The position numbers were made by a program, and so were the translations under genes. From contig CAXDRM010000003.1 in the NCBI GenBank assembly GCA_963991775.1, forward strand, positions 1-40,033: 40,033 bases of DNA. The letters are read 5' to 3'. The notes under the pieces are model-generated. The model had not been told where the DNA came from and made no database searches. It saw nothing but the letters and a program-made list of their open reading frames with translations. Positions 9,229-18,410 of the stretch are shown here, in pieces (positions within the stretch are counted from its first letter, which is position 1; every line of letters starts with the position of its first letter). The stretch comes from CAXDRM01 sp963991775 (GTDB lineage Bacteria; Pseudomonadota; Alphaproteobacteria; Rickettsiales; JABIRX01).

Positions 9229-9868
9229 CGATAAATAAATTTAATATTTGTGAAATTTGTGAGTTTCTCACGGCAAAGCTTGAACGATTAATTACCAGCT
9301 TTGACGATACTTTGCTGATGCTACAAAATTCTTGTAGACCATTTTCTTTTAAAGTGTTTCCTGTGCTTACTAAATCAACAATATAATCGCATAGCCCCAT
9401 TTGTGTAGCAAGCTCAATTGCACCATTTAGTTTAATAATATCAGCTCTGATCGCTCGGCTTGCAAAAAACTCTTTGGTAAGATTAGGATATTTTGTGGCA
9501 ACCTTGGTTTCTTCTTGTAATAAAGGATCGCTCATTTCTTGATTACCTGCAATACTTAAACGACATTTACCAATTTCAAGATCTAAAAACTCATAGAGAT
9601 TTTTATAAGCAAATTCGTCAATTACATCTGAACCGCAAATACCAAAATCAGCAGCACCATAAGCCACAAAAGTAGCAGCATCATAGCTACGACATTTAAT
9701 GACTTTTAAAAAATCAAAATTGGTAGCAAATTTTAATTTACGTGAATCGCCATAAAAATCATCTTCTAACTTAATACCGGCCTTATCCAGAAGCTTTACC
9801 AGCTGATCTAAGATACGACCTTTCGGTATGGCCATGATTACTTCTTGCGACAAATTATTATTGGGCAT
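9215..9868 (-). CDS. hisG: ATP phosphoribosyltransferase, short form
   Basis: HisG performs the first committed step of histidine synthesis, joining ATP and PRPP. At 217 residues it is the short form without the C-terminal regulatory domain. In known bacteria this form works only with the HisZ regulatory subunit, which is not in this window. Visible motifs are AIPKGRILDQ near the N-terminus, AADFGICGSDVI near residue 70, and the PRPP-binding region DYIVDLVSTGNTLKENG near 161-177. An in-frame ATG directly before AIPKGR is an alternative start. It heads the minus-strand run hisG-hisD-truB-rpsO-pnp and is divergent from the next gene. Confidence 0.95.
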   Translation of the reverse strand: MPNNNLSQEVIMAIPKGRILDQLVKLLDKAGIKLEDDFYGDSRKLKFATNFDFLKVIKCRSYDAATFVAYGAADFGICGSDVIDEFAYKNLYEFLDLEIGKCRLSIAGNQEMSDPLLQEETKVATKYPNLTKEFFASRAIRADIIKLNGAIELATQMGLCDYIVDLVSTGNTLKENGLQEFCSISKVSSKLVINRSSFAVRNSQISQILNLFIDATN

Positions 9869-9899
9869 TTTTTACTATTGGTTAAAGTTTTAAATTAAC

Positions 9900-9928
9900 T
9901 TGAATTAGAGTTTTGCAACGTATATAGA
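9900..9928 (+). promoter_or_regulatory. Candidate sigma-70-type promoter for the oxidoreductase gene
   Basis: TTGAAT and TATAGA are separated by 17 bases in the gap between divergent hisG and the oxidoreductase gene. The spacing is ideal and the expected transcript start is about 25 bases before the ATG. AT-rich DNA gives many chance matches, so this is tentative. Confidence 0.35.
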
Positions 9929-9961
9929 TTTACATAAATCTAAGTAAAATTGCAAATAGAG

Positions 9962-10936
9962 ATGGTTAAATCTTATCAAATCTCCAAACCCGGAGATCCT
10001 AATGTTCTCAAACTTAAAAAATTCAAGCATGAGGAATTAAAGCCTCATCAATTAAAAATCAAAAATAACTTCATCCCAATTAACCATATGGATGTTCATC
10101 ATCGTAATGGTACATATAATGTTGGTGAGCTACCACAAGCTCTTGGTATTGCTGGAGTTGGTACCGTAATTGAAACTGGCCGAGCAGTACGAGACATTAA
10201 GGCAGGAGATCTCGTAGGTTATGCTACTTGCTTTTTAGGCTCATATAGTGAAGAAGTTATTATTGAGCGTAATATTGCTTTTGGCCTAAATAAAGATCTA
10301 CCTTTAGATCTAGTTGCAGCAACCATTGTACCAGCATTAACTGCTCATTATTTAATTTTTCGCACTTATTTCATAAAAAAAGAAGATTTCGTTCTAGTAA
10401 ATGGAGCTAGCGGTGCAGTTGGCAGCATGATCGCTCAATGGGTTAGCTCACTTGGTGGTAATGTAATTGGAGTTGTCGGTAGCAAAGCTAAAATTGCAGT
10501 AGCAAAAAGCAATGGTTGTAAAAATGTCATTGATTATAATAGCGAAGATGTCCTGCAAAGAGTTCTAGAGATTACCGACAATAATGGGGTTAATGTCATT
10601 TATGACTGCTATGGTAAAAAGTTTTTTGAACAAAATTGTGCCTGCTTAACTTATTTAGGTATATTAGTAAATTATGGTGACACTACAGGTATTATAGATA
10701 ATTTTGACCCAACCAAATTATGGGCTAAATCTTTATTTTATACTAAGCCTAATTTATCTCTTTATAAATCTAACCAGATGGAGTTAGTACTTTCTACTGA
10801 AACTATTTTTAAAGCAGTAAAAGATAAGATCTTACGCCCTAATTATAAGGTTGTAGATTTTAAAGATATCCCAAATATTCACCAACAGATTGAAGCAAGA
10901 AAAGTAATTGGTAGCTATGTAGCAAGAGTAGCATGA
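9962..10936 (+). CDS. Zinc-independent quinone oxidoreductase-like (MDR family) protein
   Basis: This is a member of the medium-chain dehydrogenase/reductase superfamily, closest in appearance to NADPH:quinone reductases. The N-terminal GroES-like domain contains LGIAGVGTVIETG. The Rossmann domain contains VLVNGASGAVGSMIAQW, which fits the AxxGxxG nucleotide-binding pattern, and NVIDYNSEDV further on. The cysteine-rich structural-zinc loop of alcohol dehydrogenases is absent. The ATG at 9962 gives 324 residues. A TTG 12 bases upstream is possible but less likely. It stands alone between hisG (divergent) and tRNA-Pro (convergent). The substrate cannot be told from sequence. Confidence 0.85.
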   Translation: MVKSYQISKPGDPNVLKLKKFKHEELKPHQLKIKNNFIPINHMDVHHRNGTYNVGELPQALGIAGVGTVIETGRAVRDIKAGDLVGYATCFLGSYSEEVIIERNIAFGLNKDLPLDLVAATIVPALTAHYLIFRTYFIKKEDFVLVNGASGAVGSMIAQWVSSLGGNVIGVVGSKAKIAVAKSNGCKNVIDYNSEDVLQRVLEITDNNGVNVIYDCYGKKFFEQNCACLTYLGILVNYGDTTGIIDNFDPTKLWAKSLFYTKPNLSLYKSNQMELVLSTETIFKAVKDKILRPNYKVVDFKDIPNIHQQIEARKVIGSYVARVA

Positions 10937-10944
10937 AGTTAAGC

Positions 10945-11021
10945 TGGTCGGGGCAGAGAGATTTGAACTCCCGACCTCCTGGTCCCAAACCAGATGCGCT
11001 ACCAGACTGCGCTATGCCCCG
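10945..11021 (-). tRNA. tRNA-Pro (anticodon TGG)
   Basis: The minus strand folds as a complete cloverleaf. The 7-base acceptor pairs CGGGGCA with TGCCCCG, the D arm contains AGTCTGGTAGCGC, and the anticodon loop is TTTGGGA with anticodon TGG. The T arm contains GTTCAAATC. The CCA end is encoded (10945-10947 on the plus strand as TGG). The close match to known bacterial tRNA-Pro(TGG) makes the call firm. Confidence 0.97.
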
Positions 11022-11032
11022 AGAAGTGACCT

Positions 11033-11060
11033 ACTATATGTTCATAAAAATAATTTGCAA
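11033..11060 (-). promoter_or_regulatory. Candidate promoter for tRNA-Pro
   Basis: On the minus strand TTGCAA and TATAGT are 16 bases apart, with the -10 box ending about 11 bases before the mature tRNA 5' end. The -35 box overlaps the A of the miaA start codon on the other strand. Confidence 0.4.
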
Positions 11061-11968
11061 TGGATAAAATACTGATAATATGCGGTCCTACAGCTTCAGG
11101 TAAATCAGCTTTAAGCCTTAATTTAGCAGCTCTTTTACCTGCTGCTGAAATCATTAATGGCGATGTACTACAATGTTATAAAAAAATACCTATAATTTCT
11201 GCGCAACCAGATTTAAGTAATGTCACAATAGCTCATCATCTTTATAGCTTTTTAGATGTAACTGAAAATTTCTCAGTAGCTAAATGGCTTGATAAAATCG
11301 TTCCTTTAACCAAAGACATACTTGCTAAACAACATACACCAATCATAGTTGGTGGATCAGGCATGTATCTAAATAGCTTAATAAAAGGACTTAAAAAAAC
11401 TCCAGATATTCCGGCAGAAATTAGCGAGCAAACTAATCAGCTAGTTACACAAAAAGGCTTAACATATCTTTACCAACAGCTATGTGCTATTGACCCAAAC
11501 ACTACAGAATTACTCAATAATACAGATCCAACTCGTATCATTAGAGCCTATAATCTTTACCAAACTGCTAAGCTTACTCCTAGCGCATATCAAAAATTAG
11601 ATAATCATCAATTCTTTCCAAAAGATAGATTTATCATCTGCTATTTAAAGCCGGAACGTGAACAGCTCTATGAAAATTGTAATCAACGCTTTGCAGAAAT
11701 GTTAGAAAATGGCTTATTAGATGAGGTAAAATATCTAAATAACTACCCTAATGCTGCTGCCCATAAAGCAATTGGCTATAAAGAGTTTAGTGCATATCTT
11801 GCTGGAGAAAATAGCTATGCAGAAGCTTTAGAGCTAGCAAAACAAAATACTAGGCGTTATGCTAAAAGACAGATGACTTGGTTTAATAATCAGCTAGATG
11901 CTGAGTTTAATCTTATTAAAGCAACTAATCCTGACGATATAATCAAAGAGCTACAAAAATTATGCTAA
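11060..11968 (+). CDS. miaA: tRNA dimethylallyltransferase
   Basis: MiaA adds a dimethylallyl group to A37 of tRNAs reading codons that start with U. The 302-residue length is normal. The P-loop GPTASGKS is at residues 9-16 and a conserved GGSGMYLNSLIKGL segment at about 97-110. C-terminal AIGYKEFSAYL and TRRYAKRQMTWF are family signatures. The usual DSxQ active-site motif reads DVLQ here: the aspartate is kept but the serine is replaced. It overlaps the next gene by 7 bases. MnmE, another tRNA modifier, is also in this window at 23512. Confidence 0.97.
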   Translation: MDKILIICGPTASGKSALSLNLAALLPAAEIINGDVLQCYKKIPIISAQPDLSNVTIAHHLYSFLDVTENFSVAKWLDKIVPLTKDILAKQHTPIIVGGSGMYLNSLIKGLKKTPDIPAEISEQTNQLVTQKGLTYLYQQLCAIDPNTTELLNNTDPTRIIRAYNLYQTAKLTPSAYQKLDNHQFFPKDRFIICYLKPEREQLYENCNQRFAEMLENGLLDEVKYLNNYPNAAAHKAIGYKEFSAYLAGENSYAEALELAKQNTRRYAKRQMTWFNNQLDAEFNLIKATNPDDIIKELQKLC

Positions 11969-12246
11969 GAAATACCTTACTTATCTTATTATTTATTTTT
12001 TTGATTTCTTTTGGCTTTGGTAATAATCAAATTATCGAAGTAAAAATTTTTTTTAATTTATTTACTGTTGAGACACAGCTTTATTTACTCTGCTTTGTCG
12101 CTTTTGTAGCAGGATTTATCTTATGTTATTTTCTGACTAGCTATAAATTAATTAAGCTTAAATATGCAGATTATAAACAACAAAGAGAGATAAAAAAATT
12201 AAAAAAACAACAAAGCTCAAGCACCGAGCTTAGTACAAATGACTAA
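11962..12246 (+). CDS. LapA-domain (DUF1049-like) small membrane protein
   Basis: This 94-residue protein has two hydrophobic segments (about 4-18 and 38-60) followed by a basic, lysine-rich cytoplasmic tail (about 66-86). It has the layout of LapA-domain proteins, which in Escherichia coli partner LapB in controlling lipopolysaccharide synthesis. The position directly before trpF-trpB-trpA is one I associate with alphaproteobacteria. It overlaps miaA by 7 bases and trpF by 8. The family call rests on topology and context, so function is inference. Confidence 0.7.
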   Translation: MLRNTLLILLFIFLISFGFGNNQIIEVKIFFNLFTVETQLYLLCFVAFVAGFILCYFLTSYKLIKLKYADYKQQREIKKLKKQQSSSTELSTND

Positions 12247-12889
12247 AAAATATCAGCTAAAAATTTGTGGCATTAATGATTTGGCAAGCTTAGAATTTTG
12301 CTTAAATTATCATTATCAGCCTGATTTTCTTGGCTTTATCTTTTATCCCAAATCTCCAAGAAATATCGATCTAAATTTTGCCAAAAAATGTAATAGCTAT
12401 AATTTTGCTAAAATAAAAAAAGTTGCGGTTACTGTTAATGCTAGCTTTGCTGAATTAGCAGAAATAGATAAAGCTTTAGCACCAGATATTATTCAATTAC
12501 ATGGTGATGAAGATTTAGCTTATATCAAAAAATTACGCACAAAGTTTAAAGGTAAAATCAGCAAAGCTTTAGGTATAGCAACAAATACTGACTTAGCAAA
12601 AATTGCAACTTATCAAGCAGAAATTGATTATTTTTTATTTGATACTAAATCAACAAATTACGGTGGTACAGGGCAAAAATTTGATTGGAAAATATTAGCA
12701 GAACTGAATATAGACCAGCCCTATTTTTTATCTGGTGGCTTAAATAGCAGTAATATCCATAATGCTTTTCAAGATACTAAAGCAAAATATTTTGATCTTT
12801 CCTCAGGAGTTGAGTTGCAAAAAGGCATAAAAGATACTAAAAAGATTGCAGAAATTTTAGATATTTTTAAACAAAAAAATGAAGCGTAA
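12239..12889 (+). CDS. trpF: Phosphoribosylanthranilate isomerase
   Basis: TrpF isomerises N-(5-phosphoribosyl)anthranilate in tryptophan synthesis. The 216-residue TIM-barrel protein shows LKICGI near residue 7, with the catalytic cysteine. It also shows [13 protein letters not shown] at 30-42, [10 protein letters not shown] near residues 82-91, the catalytic-aspartate region FLFDT, and [11 protein letters not shown] at 161-171. It overlaps lapA-like and trpB on either side, so all are one transcription unit from miaA onward. Confidence 0.95.
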   Translation: MTKKYQLKICGINDLASLEFCLNYHYQPDFLGFIFYPKSPRNIDLNFAKKCNSYNFAKIKKVAVTVNASFAELAEIDKALAPDIIQLHGDEDLAYIKKLRTKFKGKISKALGIATNTDLAKIATYQAEIDYFLFDTKSTNYGGTGQKFDWKILAELNIDQPYFLSGGLNSSNIHNAFQDTKAKYFDLSSGVELQKGIKDTKKIAEILDIFKQKNEA

Positions 12890-14075
12890 AGAGCTTAACA
12901 AAACTGGATATTTTGGCGATTATGGTGGGCGTTACATTCCTGAGACTTTAATGCCGCTTATTTTAGAAATTGAAGCTGCATATAAAAAATTTTCTAAAAG
13001 CCCGCAATTTAAAAAAGAGCTAAAATATCTCAACAAATATTACACTGGCCGACCTTCACCTTTATATTTTGCAAAAAACCTAACTGAGCATTTAGGTGGT
13101 GCAAAAATCTATCTAAAAAGAGATGAGTTAAATCATACTGGCTCTCATAAAATCAATAATTGTATTGGCCAAATACTTCTTGCGAAATATATGGGCAAAA
13201 CACGTATCATAGCTGAGACTGGTGCAGGTCAGCATGGCGTTGCAACTGCTACAGTTTGTGCCCTATTTAAAATTCCTTGTGTGGTATATATGGGTGCTAA
13301 GGATATTGAAAGACAGCAACCTAATGTGTTTCGCATGAAATTACTCGGGGCAGAAGTTAGAAGTGTAGATGTTGGTAGCGGCACTTTAAAAGCAGCAATG
13401 AATGAAGCTATGCGTGACTGGGTAGCAAATGTGCAAGATACTTATTATGTAATTGGTACAGCTGCTGGCCCGCATCCTTATCCTTTAATGGTTAGAAATT
13501 TTCAAAGTATTATCGGTAAAGAAGCGCGTAAACAAATTTTACGTATAGAAAAAAAGCTACCTAAGGCTGTGGTTGCCTGTATTGGTGGCGGCTCTAATGC
13601 TTTAGGCTTATTTCATGGTTTTATTAAAGATAAAAAAACCGAGCTTATTGGTGTTGAAGCTGCTGGCCAAGGTTTAGAAACTGAGCAATATGCAGCCTCA
13701 TTACATAAGGGTCAGCCAGGAGTTTTACATGGTAATAAATCTTATTATATTCAGGATAAAAATGGTCAAATTGCTGATACATATTCAATATCTGCTGGCC
13801 TAGATTACCCAGGTATTGGACCTGAACATGCTTATTTATATGATAGTAAAAGAGCTAAATATGCAGCAAGCACCGATCAAGAAGCATTATCTGCCTTTAA
13901 ATTACTTTCAAGATTAGAAGGTATCATCCCTGCTCTTGAACCTTCTCATGCTTTAGCATATGTAAGCAAAATTGCTAAAAACTATAAAAAATCAGATATT
14001 ATTCTACTTAATCTATGTGGTCGTGGTGATAAGGATATTTTTACTGCAGCTAAATTTTTAGGTGAGGAATTATGA
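12879..14075 (+). CDS. trpB: Tryptophan synthase beta chain
   Basis: TrpB condenses indole with serine to make tryptophan, using PLP. The 398-residue length is standard. The N-terminal [16 protein letters not shown] and the PLP lysine within HTGSHKINN (Lys91) are clear. The phosphate-binding glycine loop [12 protein letters not shown] is also clear, as is EPSHALAY in the C-terminal part. It overlaps trpF by 11 bases and trpA by 4. It is the conventional TrpB1 type that partners TrpA. Confidence 0.98.
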   Translation: MKRKELNKTGYFGDYGGRYIPETLMPLILEIEAAYKKFSKSPQFKKELKYLNKYYTGRPSPLYFAKNLTEHLGGAKIYLKRDELNHTGSHKINNCIGQILLAKYMGKTRIIAETGAGQHGVATATVCALFKIPCVVYMGAKDIERQQPNVFRMKLLGAEVRSVDVGSGTLKAAMNEAMRDWVANVQDTYYVIGTAAGPHPYPLMVRNFQSIIGKEARKQILRIEKKLPKAVVACIGGGSNALGLFHGFIKDKKTELIGVEAAGQGLETEQYAASLHKGQPGVLHGNKSYYIQDKNGQIADTYSISAGLDYPGIGPEHAYLYDSKRAKYAASTDQEALSAFKLLSRLEGIIPALEPSHALAYVSKIAKNYKKSDIILLNLCGRGDKDIFTAAKFLGEEL

Positions 14076-14860
14076 GTAAAATCAATAATAAATTAGCGAC
14101 TATAAATAAAACTGCTTTAGTTTCTTATGTAGTTGCAGGTGATCCAGATTTGCAAACCTCTTATAAAATTTGTGAGACTTTAATTAAAACTGGCACTGAT
14201 ATTATTGAATTAGGCATGCCTTTTTCTGACCCAGTTGCTGATGGTGCAACCATTCAAAATGCTGCAAATCGCGCTTTAAAGCAAAATATTAATTTAGAAA
14301 ATTGCTTTAGCTTAGCTAAAAAGCTTGGTGAAAAATATAGCGAAACTCCTATAATTTTAATGGGTTATCTCAACCCTATTTTGCATTATGGTGTCAGCAA
14401 ATTTATTAAGGCTGCAGAACAGCATAATATCTCTGGCTTAATCATTGTTGATTTACCCTTAGAAGAGTTAGAAAATTATCCAGAACTTAGAAACTCACGT
14501 AAATTACCAGTGATACCTTTAGTCACACCTTTAACTAGTATGTCACGCCTGCAAAAAATGTCTGATAGTATGGCTGCTTTTATTTATTTCATTTCAGTAT
14601 TTGGTATTACAGGCAGCAAAACCCCTGATCTTAAAAAAGTTGAGCGCGAGTTAAATTACATTAAGAAACATATTAAGAAAAAAATCGCTGTAGGTTTTGG
14701 CATTAATAATGCTGAACAAATTAAAAGCTTACGCAAATTTAGCGATTTAGTGGTAATTGGTTCGGCTTATTGTAAAATTATCGAAGCACATCTTAGTGAG
14801 CCTAAAATAATGCTCGAACAGCTCGCATCTTTCAATCAGCAGATTAGTAGTAACCTCTAA
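14072..14860 (+). CDS. trpA: Tryptophan synthase alpha chain
   Basis: TrpA cleaves indole-3-glycerol phosphate and channels indole to TrpB. The 262-residue protein has both catalytic residues in [19 protein letters not shown] (Glu46 and Asp57). It also has [12 protein letters not shown] near residue 172 and [11 protein letters not shown] near 207. The start overlaps the trpB stop by 4 bases, giving coupled translation of the two subunits. trpD is in this window at 30289. trpE, trpG and trpC are not seen. Confidence 0.97.
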   Translation: MSKINNKLATINKTALVSYVVAGDPDLQTSYKICETLIKTGTDIIELGMPFSDPVADGATIQNAANRALKQNINLENCFSLAKKLGEKYSETPIILMGYLNPILHYGVSKFIKAAEQHNISGLIIVDLPLEELENYPELRNSRKLPVIPLVTPLTSMSRLQKMSDSMAAFIYFISVFGITGSKTPDLKKVERELNYIKKHIKKKIAVGFGINNAEQIKSLRKFSDLVVIGSAYCKIIEAHLSEPKIMLEQLASFNQQISSNL

Positions 14861-14897
14861 GAATCGGGATCAAACTCAACAACTCTCTCAATAGTTT

Positions 14898-15767
14898 TTA
14901 AGGACCATCAAGGGTGATAGCCCATTTATCACTTAGATAGCTTTCCATTGTTGCGATATCTGAAGAACTTAACACTGTATTATACATAATTATTTCAGCA
15001 ATATTAGCTCCAGCAGAAGGAGAGTTAGATAGCAACTTACCGATAGTTTCAATGTAACTAGAACCATTATAAGCACTATTACCCGAATTAGTTATTGTAC
15101 TACCATCAATATTTAAACTTCTTGTTAAATTATCTGCATCATAGGTAATTACTAAGATTCTTTCGATACCTTGCTGGTTTCCTGAAAGACCTGAAAAAGT
15201 AACATTTCCACCAGCACCCCATGAAAAAGTAGTTGAAGATCCGTAACGCAAAGTCTGCCTATTTGCAGATGTAGCAGATAATATTTGACCACCTACAGAG
15301 CTGGCATTTGGCTCAGCAACAACAAAAATAGTCGTGTTCGTAAAATCAATACGCGAAGAAAAATCTAAAAACTCTGAACCTTGTTCAAAATCTATAACAT
15401 TTAGTGAATTTATGGTAGAGCTATTAGTATCTGGCTGAGCTGAACTAGATGTTTGTACAGCATGATTGGCTGCATTTGACTTGTCATCCCATTGTGACAC
15501 ATTTCCTCCAGACTCGGTTATTGTATCAGCATCGGAAGCATCGAGCCATAAGATTAAACCTGAAGTAACTGGCAATCCCTCCTCTCCACCTTCTTCTGCA
15601 GAGTCTGAGGATTCTCCTGACTCCCAATCATTATCAGATTGATTTAAAGCTACTAAACTACCGGCATTACTTACCAATTTTTTACTTACGGATACGACAC
15701 CAAATACTAATGCCAAAGCTATAATTACAACAGATAACTCTATAAGAGTAAAACCACCTTTATTCAT
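14898..15767 (-). CDS. Type IV pilin-like protein with a LamG/concanavalin-like domain
   Basis: The protein starts with a class III prepilin signal: MNKGG then FTLIELSVVIIALALVFG, with cleavage expected between Gly5 and Phe6 and the conserved Glu at +5. A short acidic Ser/Glu/Gly linker (about 43-65) follows. It leads to a domain of about 220 residues beginning GLILWLDASD, with WDDKSNAANHA, TTIFVVAEP and EIIMYN. This pattern recalls LamG/concanavalin-A-like beta-sandwich modules. The ATG at 15767 has AAGGA upstream and gives 289 residues. An in-frame codon 21 bases earlier is less likely. It lies alone, convergent with trpA and upstream of nothing obvious. Such a pilin could act as an adhesive or sugar-binding tip, which is inference. 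Confidence 0.8.
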   Translation of the reverse strand: MNKGGFTLIELSVVIIALALVFGVVSVSKKLVSNAGSLVALNQSDNDWESGESSDSAEEGGEEGLPVTSGLILWLDASDADTITESGGNVSQWDDKSNAANHAVQTSSSAQPDTNSSTINSLNVIDFEQGSEFLDFSSRIDFTNTTIFVVAEPNASSVGGQILSATSANRQTLRYGSSTTFSWGAGGNVTFSGLSGNQQGIERILVITYDADNLTRSLNIDGSTITNSGNSAYNGSSYIETIGKLLSNSPSAGANIAEIIMYNTVLSSSDIATMESYLSDKWAITLDGP

Positions 15768-15828
15768 AATTTTCCTTTTGAATTTCACCTTAAAAGAAAA
15801 AATTTTATATACAACCTATACTATAATA

Positions 15829-17070
15829 TTAATTATCTAGATCAAAGGCACTATGCAGTGCTTTTACAGTTGTTTCTATATCAGACTCATTTATTAAAAC
15901 TGAGATTTTAATTTCAGAAGTAGTGATATTAATAATATTTACATCCTGCTCTGCCATAACTTGGAAAACTTTTTGTGCGGTACCTGGATGATCTTGCATA
16001 CCAATGCCAATTACTGAAACTTTTGCTAAATTTTTAGCAGAAGAAATATCATCACAATTAAATACTTGCTGATCAACAGCATTATTTAATGCATTAAGCG
16101 CAGCAGCTAGCTCAGTATCTTTCATAGTAAAAGTTACTGTTGCAGTTTTTTCATCAGGACTAATATTTTGGATAATCATATCAATATTAATATTAGCAGC
16201 GCCTAATGGTTTAAAAATCTCTGCTACTACACCTGGAGTATTTTTAACATTTTTTAAAGTAACTTTAGCCTCATTTTTAGAATGAGCTACAGCAGTAATT
16301 AATCTTTGTTCCATAATTTCCTCATTACTTACAATTAAACTACCAGGACTTTCTGTAAAACTAGAAAGCACCTGAACTTTTACCTGATGTTTAGCAGCCA
16401 TCTCCACTGCTCTAATTTGCAGCACTTTTGCACCAAGTGAAGCCATTTCCATAATTTCATCATAGCTAACTTTTGCTAATTGAGTAGCTTTTGGCACAAT
16501 TCTTGGATCTGCAGTATAAACTCCTGTTACATCAGTATAAATATCGCATCTTTCTGCTTTTAATGCAGCAGCTACTGCCACAGCAGAAGTATCAGAACCA
16601 CCGCGTCCCATAGTTGAAATACGATTATCTGGATCGATACCCTGAAAACCAGCAAGCACTGGAATATAATCAGCCGCTAAAGCTTCATGAAAAATATCTG
16701 CATCTATTCTTTCAATGCGTGATTTAGCATAGGCTTTATTGGTTTTAATGCCCGCTTGCCAACCTAAGAAAGAGCGCGATTTAAAGCCTAATGATTGCAG
16801 CTCTAAAGCTAGAAGACCTGAAGTAACCTGTTCGCCAGAAGAAATTATCGAATCATATTCAGCAAGTTGATTAGGATCTACTAAATCAGAAACCTCACGC
16901 GCATAGCCTATTAATTGCTCAGTTACACCAGACATAGCAGAAACTACCACAATTACTTGATTATTTTTTTTGCGTTCAGCTGCAACTAATTTTGCTGCAT
17001 GTTTAATGCGCTCAATATTTGCAACTGAAGTTCCACCAAATTTTTGAACTATTAAAGCCATCTTACTCAT
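15829..17070 (-). CDS. lysC: Aspartate kinase
   Basis: Aspartokinase phosphorylates aspartate, the entry to lysine, threonine, methionine and diaminopimelate synthesis. It shows VQKFGGTSVAN at the N-terminus, SSGEQVTSGLLA near residue 80, and GRGGSDTSAVAVAAAL near 157. Two C-terminal ACT regulatory domains (about 265-410) suggest feedback control. The single-chain lysine- or threonine-sensitive form is typical of this length. Starts at 17070 and 17061 are both ATG, and the latter gives the common MALIVQKFGG beginning. No strong ribosome site separates them. The gene stands alone on the minus strand. Confidence 0.95.
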   Translation of the reverse strand: MSKMALIVQKFGGTSVANIERIKHAAKLVAAERKKNNQVIVVVSAMSGVTEQLIGYAREVSDLVDPNQLAEYDSIISSGEQVTSGLLALELQSLGFKSRSFLGWQAGIKTNKAYAKSRIERIDADIFHEALAADYIPVLAGFQGIDPDNRISTMGRGGSDTSAVAVAAALKAERCDIYTDVTGVYTADPRIVPKATQLAKVSYDEIMEMASLGAKVLQIRAVEMAAKHQVKVQVLSSFTESPGSLIVSNEEIMEQRLITAVAHSKNEAKVTLKNVKNTPGVVAEIFKPLGAANINIDMIIQNISPDEKTATVTFTMKDTELAAALNALNNAVDQQVFNCDDISSAKNLAKVSVIGIGMQDHPGTAQKVFQVMAEQDVNIINITTSEIKISVLINESDIETTVKALHSAFDLDN

Positions 17071-17091
17071 CAATTTTTAGAGTGAGACAGT

Positions 17092-17120
17092 ATAATATGG
17101 CAGATCTCACATGTCTTTAA
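17092..17120 (-). promoter_or_regulatory. Candidate promoter for lysC
   Basis: On the minus strand TTAAAG and TATTAT are separated by 17 bases, with the -10 box about 22 bases before the first lysC ATG. It is plausible in position and spacing but lies in very AT-rich DNA. Confidence 0.35.
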
Positions 17121-17185
17121 TTAATTTTATTTTAATTTAGTTTTAGTTACTCATCTATATTATCAGTTTATAAAATGTATTTGTT

Positions 17186-17644
17186 ATGCAACAACAAGAA
17201 TTCAAAAAATTAGTCGGAAAATTTAGTACTGGAGTAACAGTTATTACTGGAAATTATGCAGCTAATAATTTTGGCTTTACCGCGAGCTCTTTTGCTTCAT
17301 TATCTCTTGAGCCGCTATTGGTAAGTTTTAACATTGCAAATGATGCTGGCTGTTTTGCTTTAATAAAAAATAGCACTTATTTAAATATTAATATTTTAGC
17401 TAAAGAGCAAAAGGATTTAGCTTATCGCTTCGCTAAAAGAGATGCAGATAAATTTGCAGAAACAAATTTTACTATCAATCAGTTTAACATTCCTAAACTT
17501 GTTAATTCTTTAGCTATTTTGGAGGGTAAAATTCAACAAATTATTCCAGCGGGTGATCATCATATTGTAGTTTTAGAGATATTTAAAGGTAGTGAGAATA
17601 AAAATTTAGAACCATTAATTTATTATTCTGGGGTAATTGCATAG
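17186..17644 (+). CDS. Flavin reductase-like (FMN-binding split barrel) protein
   Basis: This 152-residue protein belongs by appearance to the flavin reductase-like family, which reduces or binds FMN/FAD with NAD(P)H and often supplies flavin to a monooxygenase. Typical segments are FSTGVTVITG (13-22), GFTASSFASLSLEPLLVSF (29-47) and LNINILAKEQKDLAYRFA (about 66-83). It is divergent from lysC and starts 3 bases ahead of ubiG. That pairing may be a simple operon or may reflect a link to ubiquinone ring hydroxylation, which is inference. The specific substrate is not visible. Confidence 0.85.
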   Translation: MQQQEFKKLVGKFSTGVTVITGNYAANNFGFTASSFASLSLEPLLVSFNIANDAGCFALIKNSTYLNINILAKEQKDLAYRFAKRDADKFAETNFTINQFNIPKLVNSLAILEGKIQQIIPAGDHHIVVLEIFKGSENKNLEPLIYYSGVIA

Positions 17645-17647
17645 CTT

Positions 17648-18367
17648 ATGAGTGTTAATCAAAATGAGATAAAAAAATTTGAAGCGATTGCTGCTGAATG
17701 GTGGGATCCAAATGGAAAGTTTAAGCCTTTACATAAATTTAATCCGATTAGAATGGGTTATGTAATTAAAAAAATTTGCAGCATTAAAAACATAGATTTT
17801 TCTAAAAATAAGCCTTTAGATAAAATTGATATTTTAGATGTTGGTTGTGGTGGTGGCTTAGTAGCTGAGCCTTTAAATTTTAAAGGAGCTAAGGTTACAG
17901 CTATAGACCCTTCTGAAAAAAATATTGCTGTAGCAAAATTACATGCAAAACAAAGCAAGGCTGAGATTAACTATCAACAAACTTCTATTCATGATTTGCC
18001 TAAAAGTAAGAAATTTTCTGTGATTACTTGTTTAGAGGTAATTGAGCATGTAGATGATCCTGACGAATTTATCAGAGAGATTGCAAAACATTTAAAGCCT
18101 GGTGGAATTTTGTTTGTAGCCACTTTAAATAGAACTTTAAAATCTTTATTATTTGCCAAATTTGCAGCGGAATATATTTTGCGTTGGTTGCCTAAAGGTA
18201 CACATGAATTTGATAAATTTTTGAAGCCGCATGAGATTACCAATTTTCTTGAAGGTCAGGTAAAGTTGGTTGATGCTAAAGGTTTTAGCTATAATATTTT
18301 ATCTGATTCTTGGCAGATTAATAATGATTTAAGCCAAAATTACATTTTGTGCTTTACTCACGCTTAG
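17648..18367 (+). CDS. ubiG: Ubiquinone biosynthesis O-methyltransferase
   Basis: UbiG carries out both O-methylations in ubiquinone synthesis, using S-adenosylmethionine. The 239-residue protein starts with the family-typical EIKKFEAIAAEWWDPNGKFK. It has the SAM-binding motif ILDVGCGGGLVAEPL (about 64-78), CLEVIEHVDDPDEF near 128-141, and LKPGGILFVATLNRT near 150-164. It follows the flavin reductase gene by 3 bases. The repeat island begins just past its stop. Confidence 0.95.
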   Translation: MSVNQNEIKKFEAIAAEWWDPNGKFKPLHKFNPIRMGYVIKKICSIKNIDFSKNKPLDKIDILDVGCGGGLVAEPLNFKGAKVTAIDPSEKNIAVAKLHAKQSKAEINYQQTSIHDLPKSKKFSVITCLEVIEHVDDPDEFIREIAKHLKPGGILFVATLNRTLKSLLFAKFAAEYILRWLPKGTHEFDKFLKPHEITNFLEGQVKLVDAKGFSYNILSDSWQINNDLSQNYILCFTHA

Positions 18368-18410
18368 CTTTGTATATATTGCTTTGGTCGTATGAGCGAT
18401 AGTTGTTAGG

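Noticed and set aside
11022..11059. trp leader peptide or attenuator upstream of trpF
   Set aside because: trpF overlaps the gene before it, and the miaA upstream gap is only 38 bases with no tandem Trp codons.
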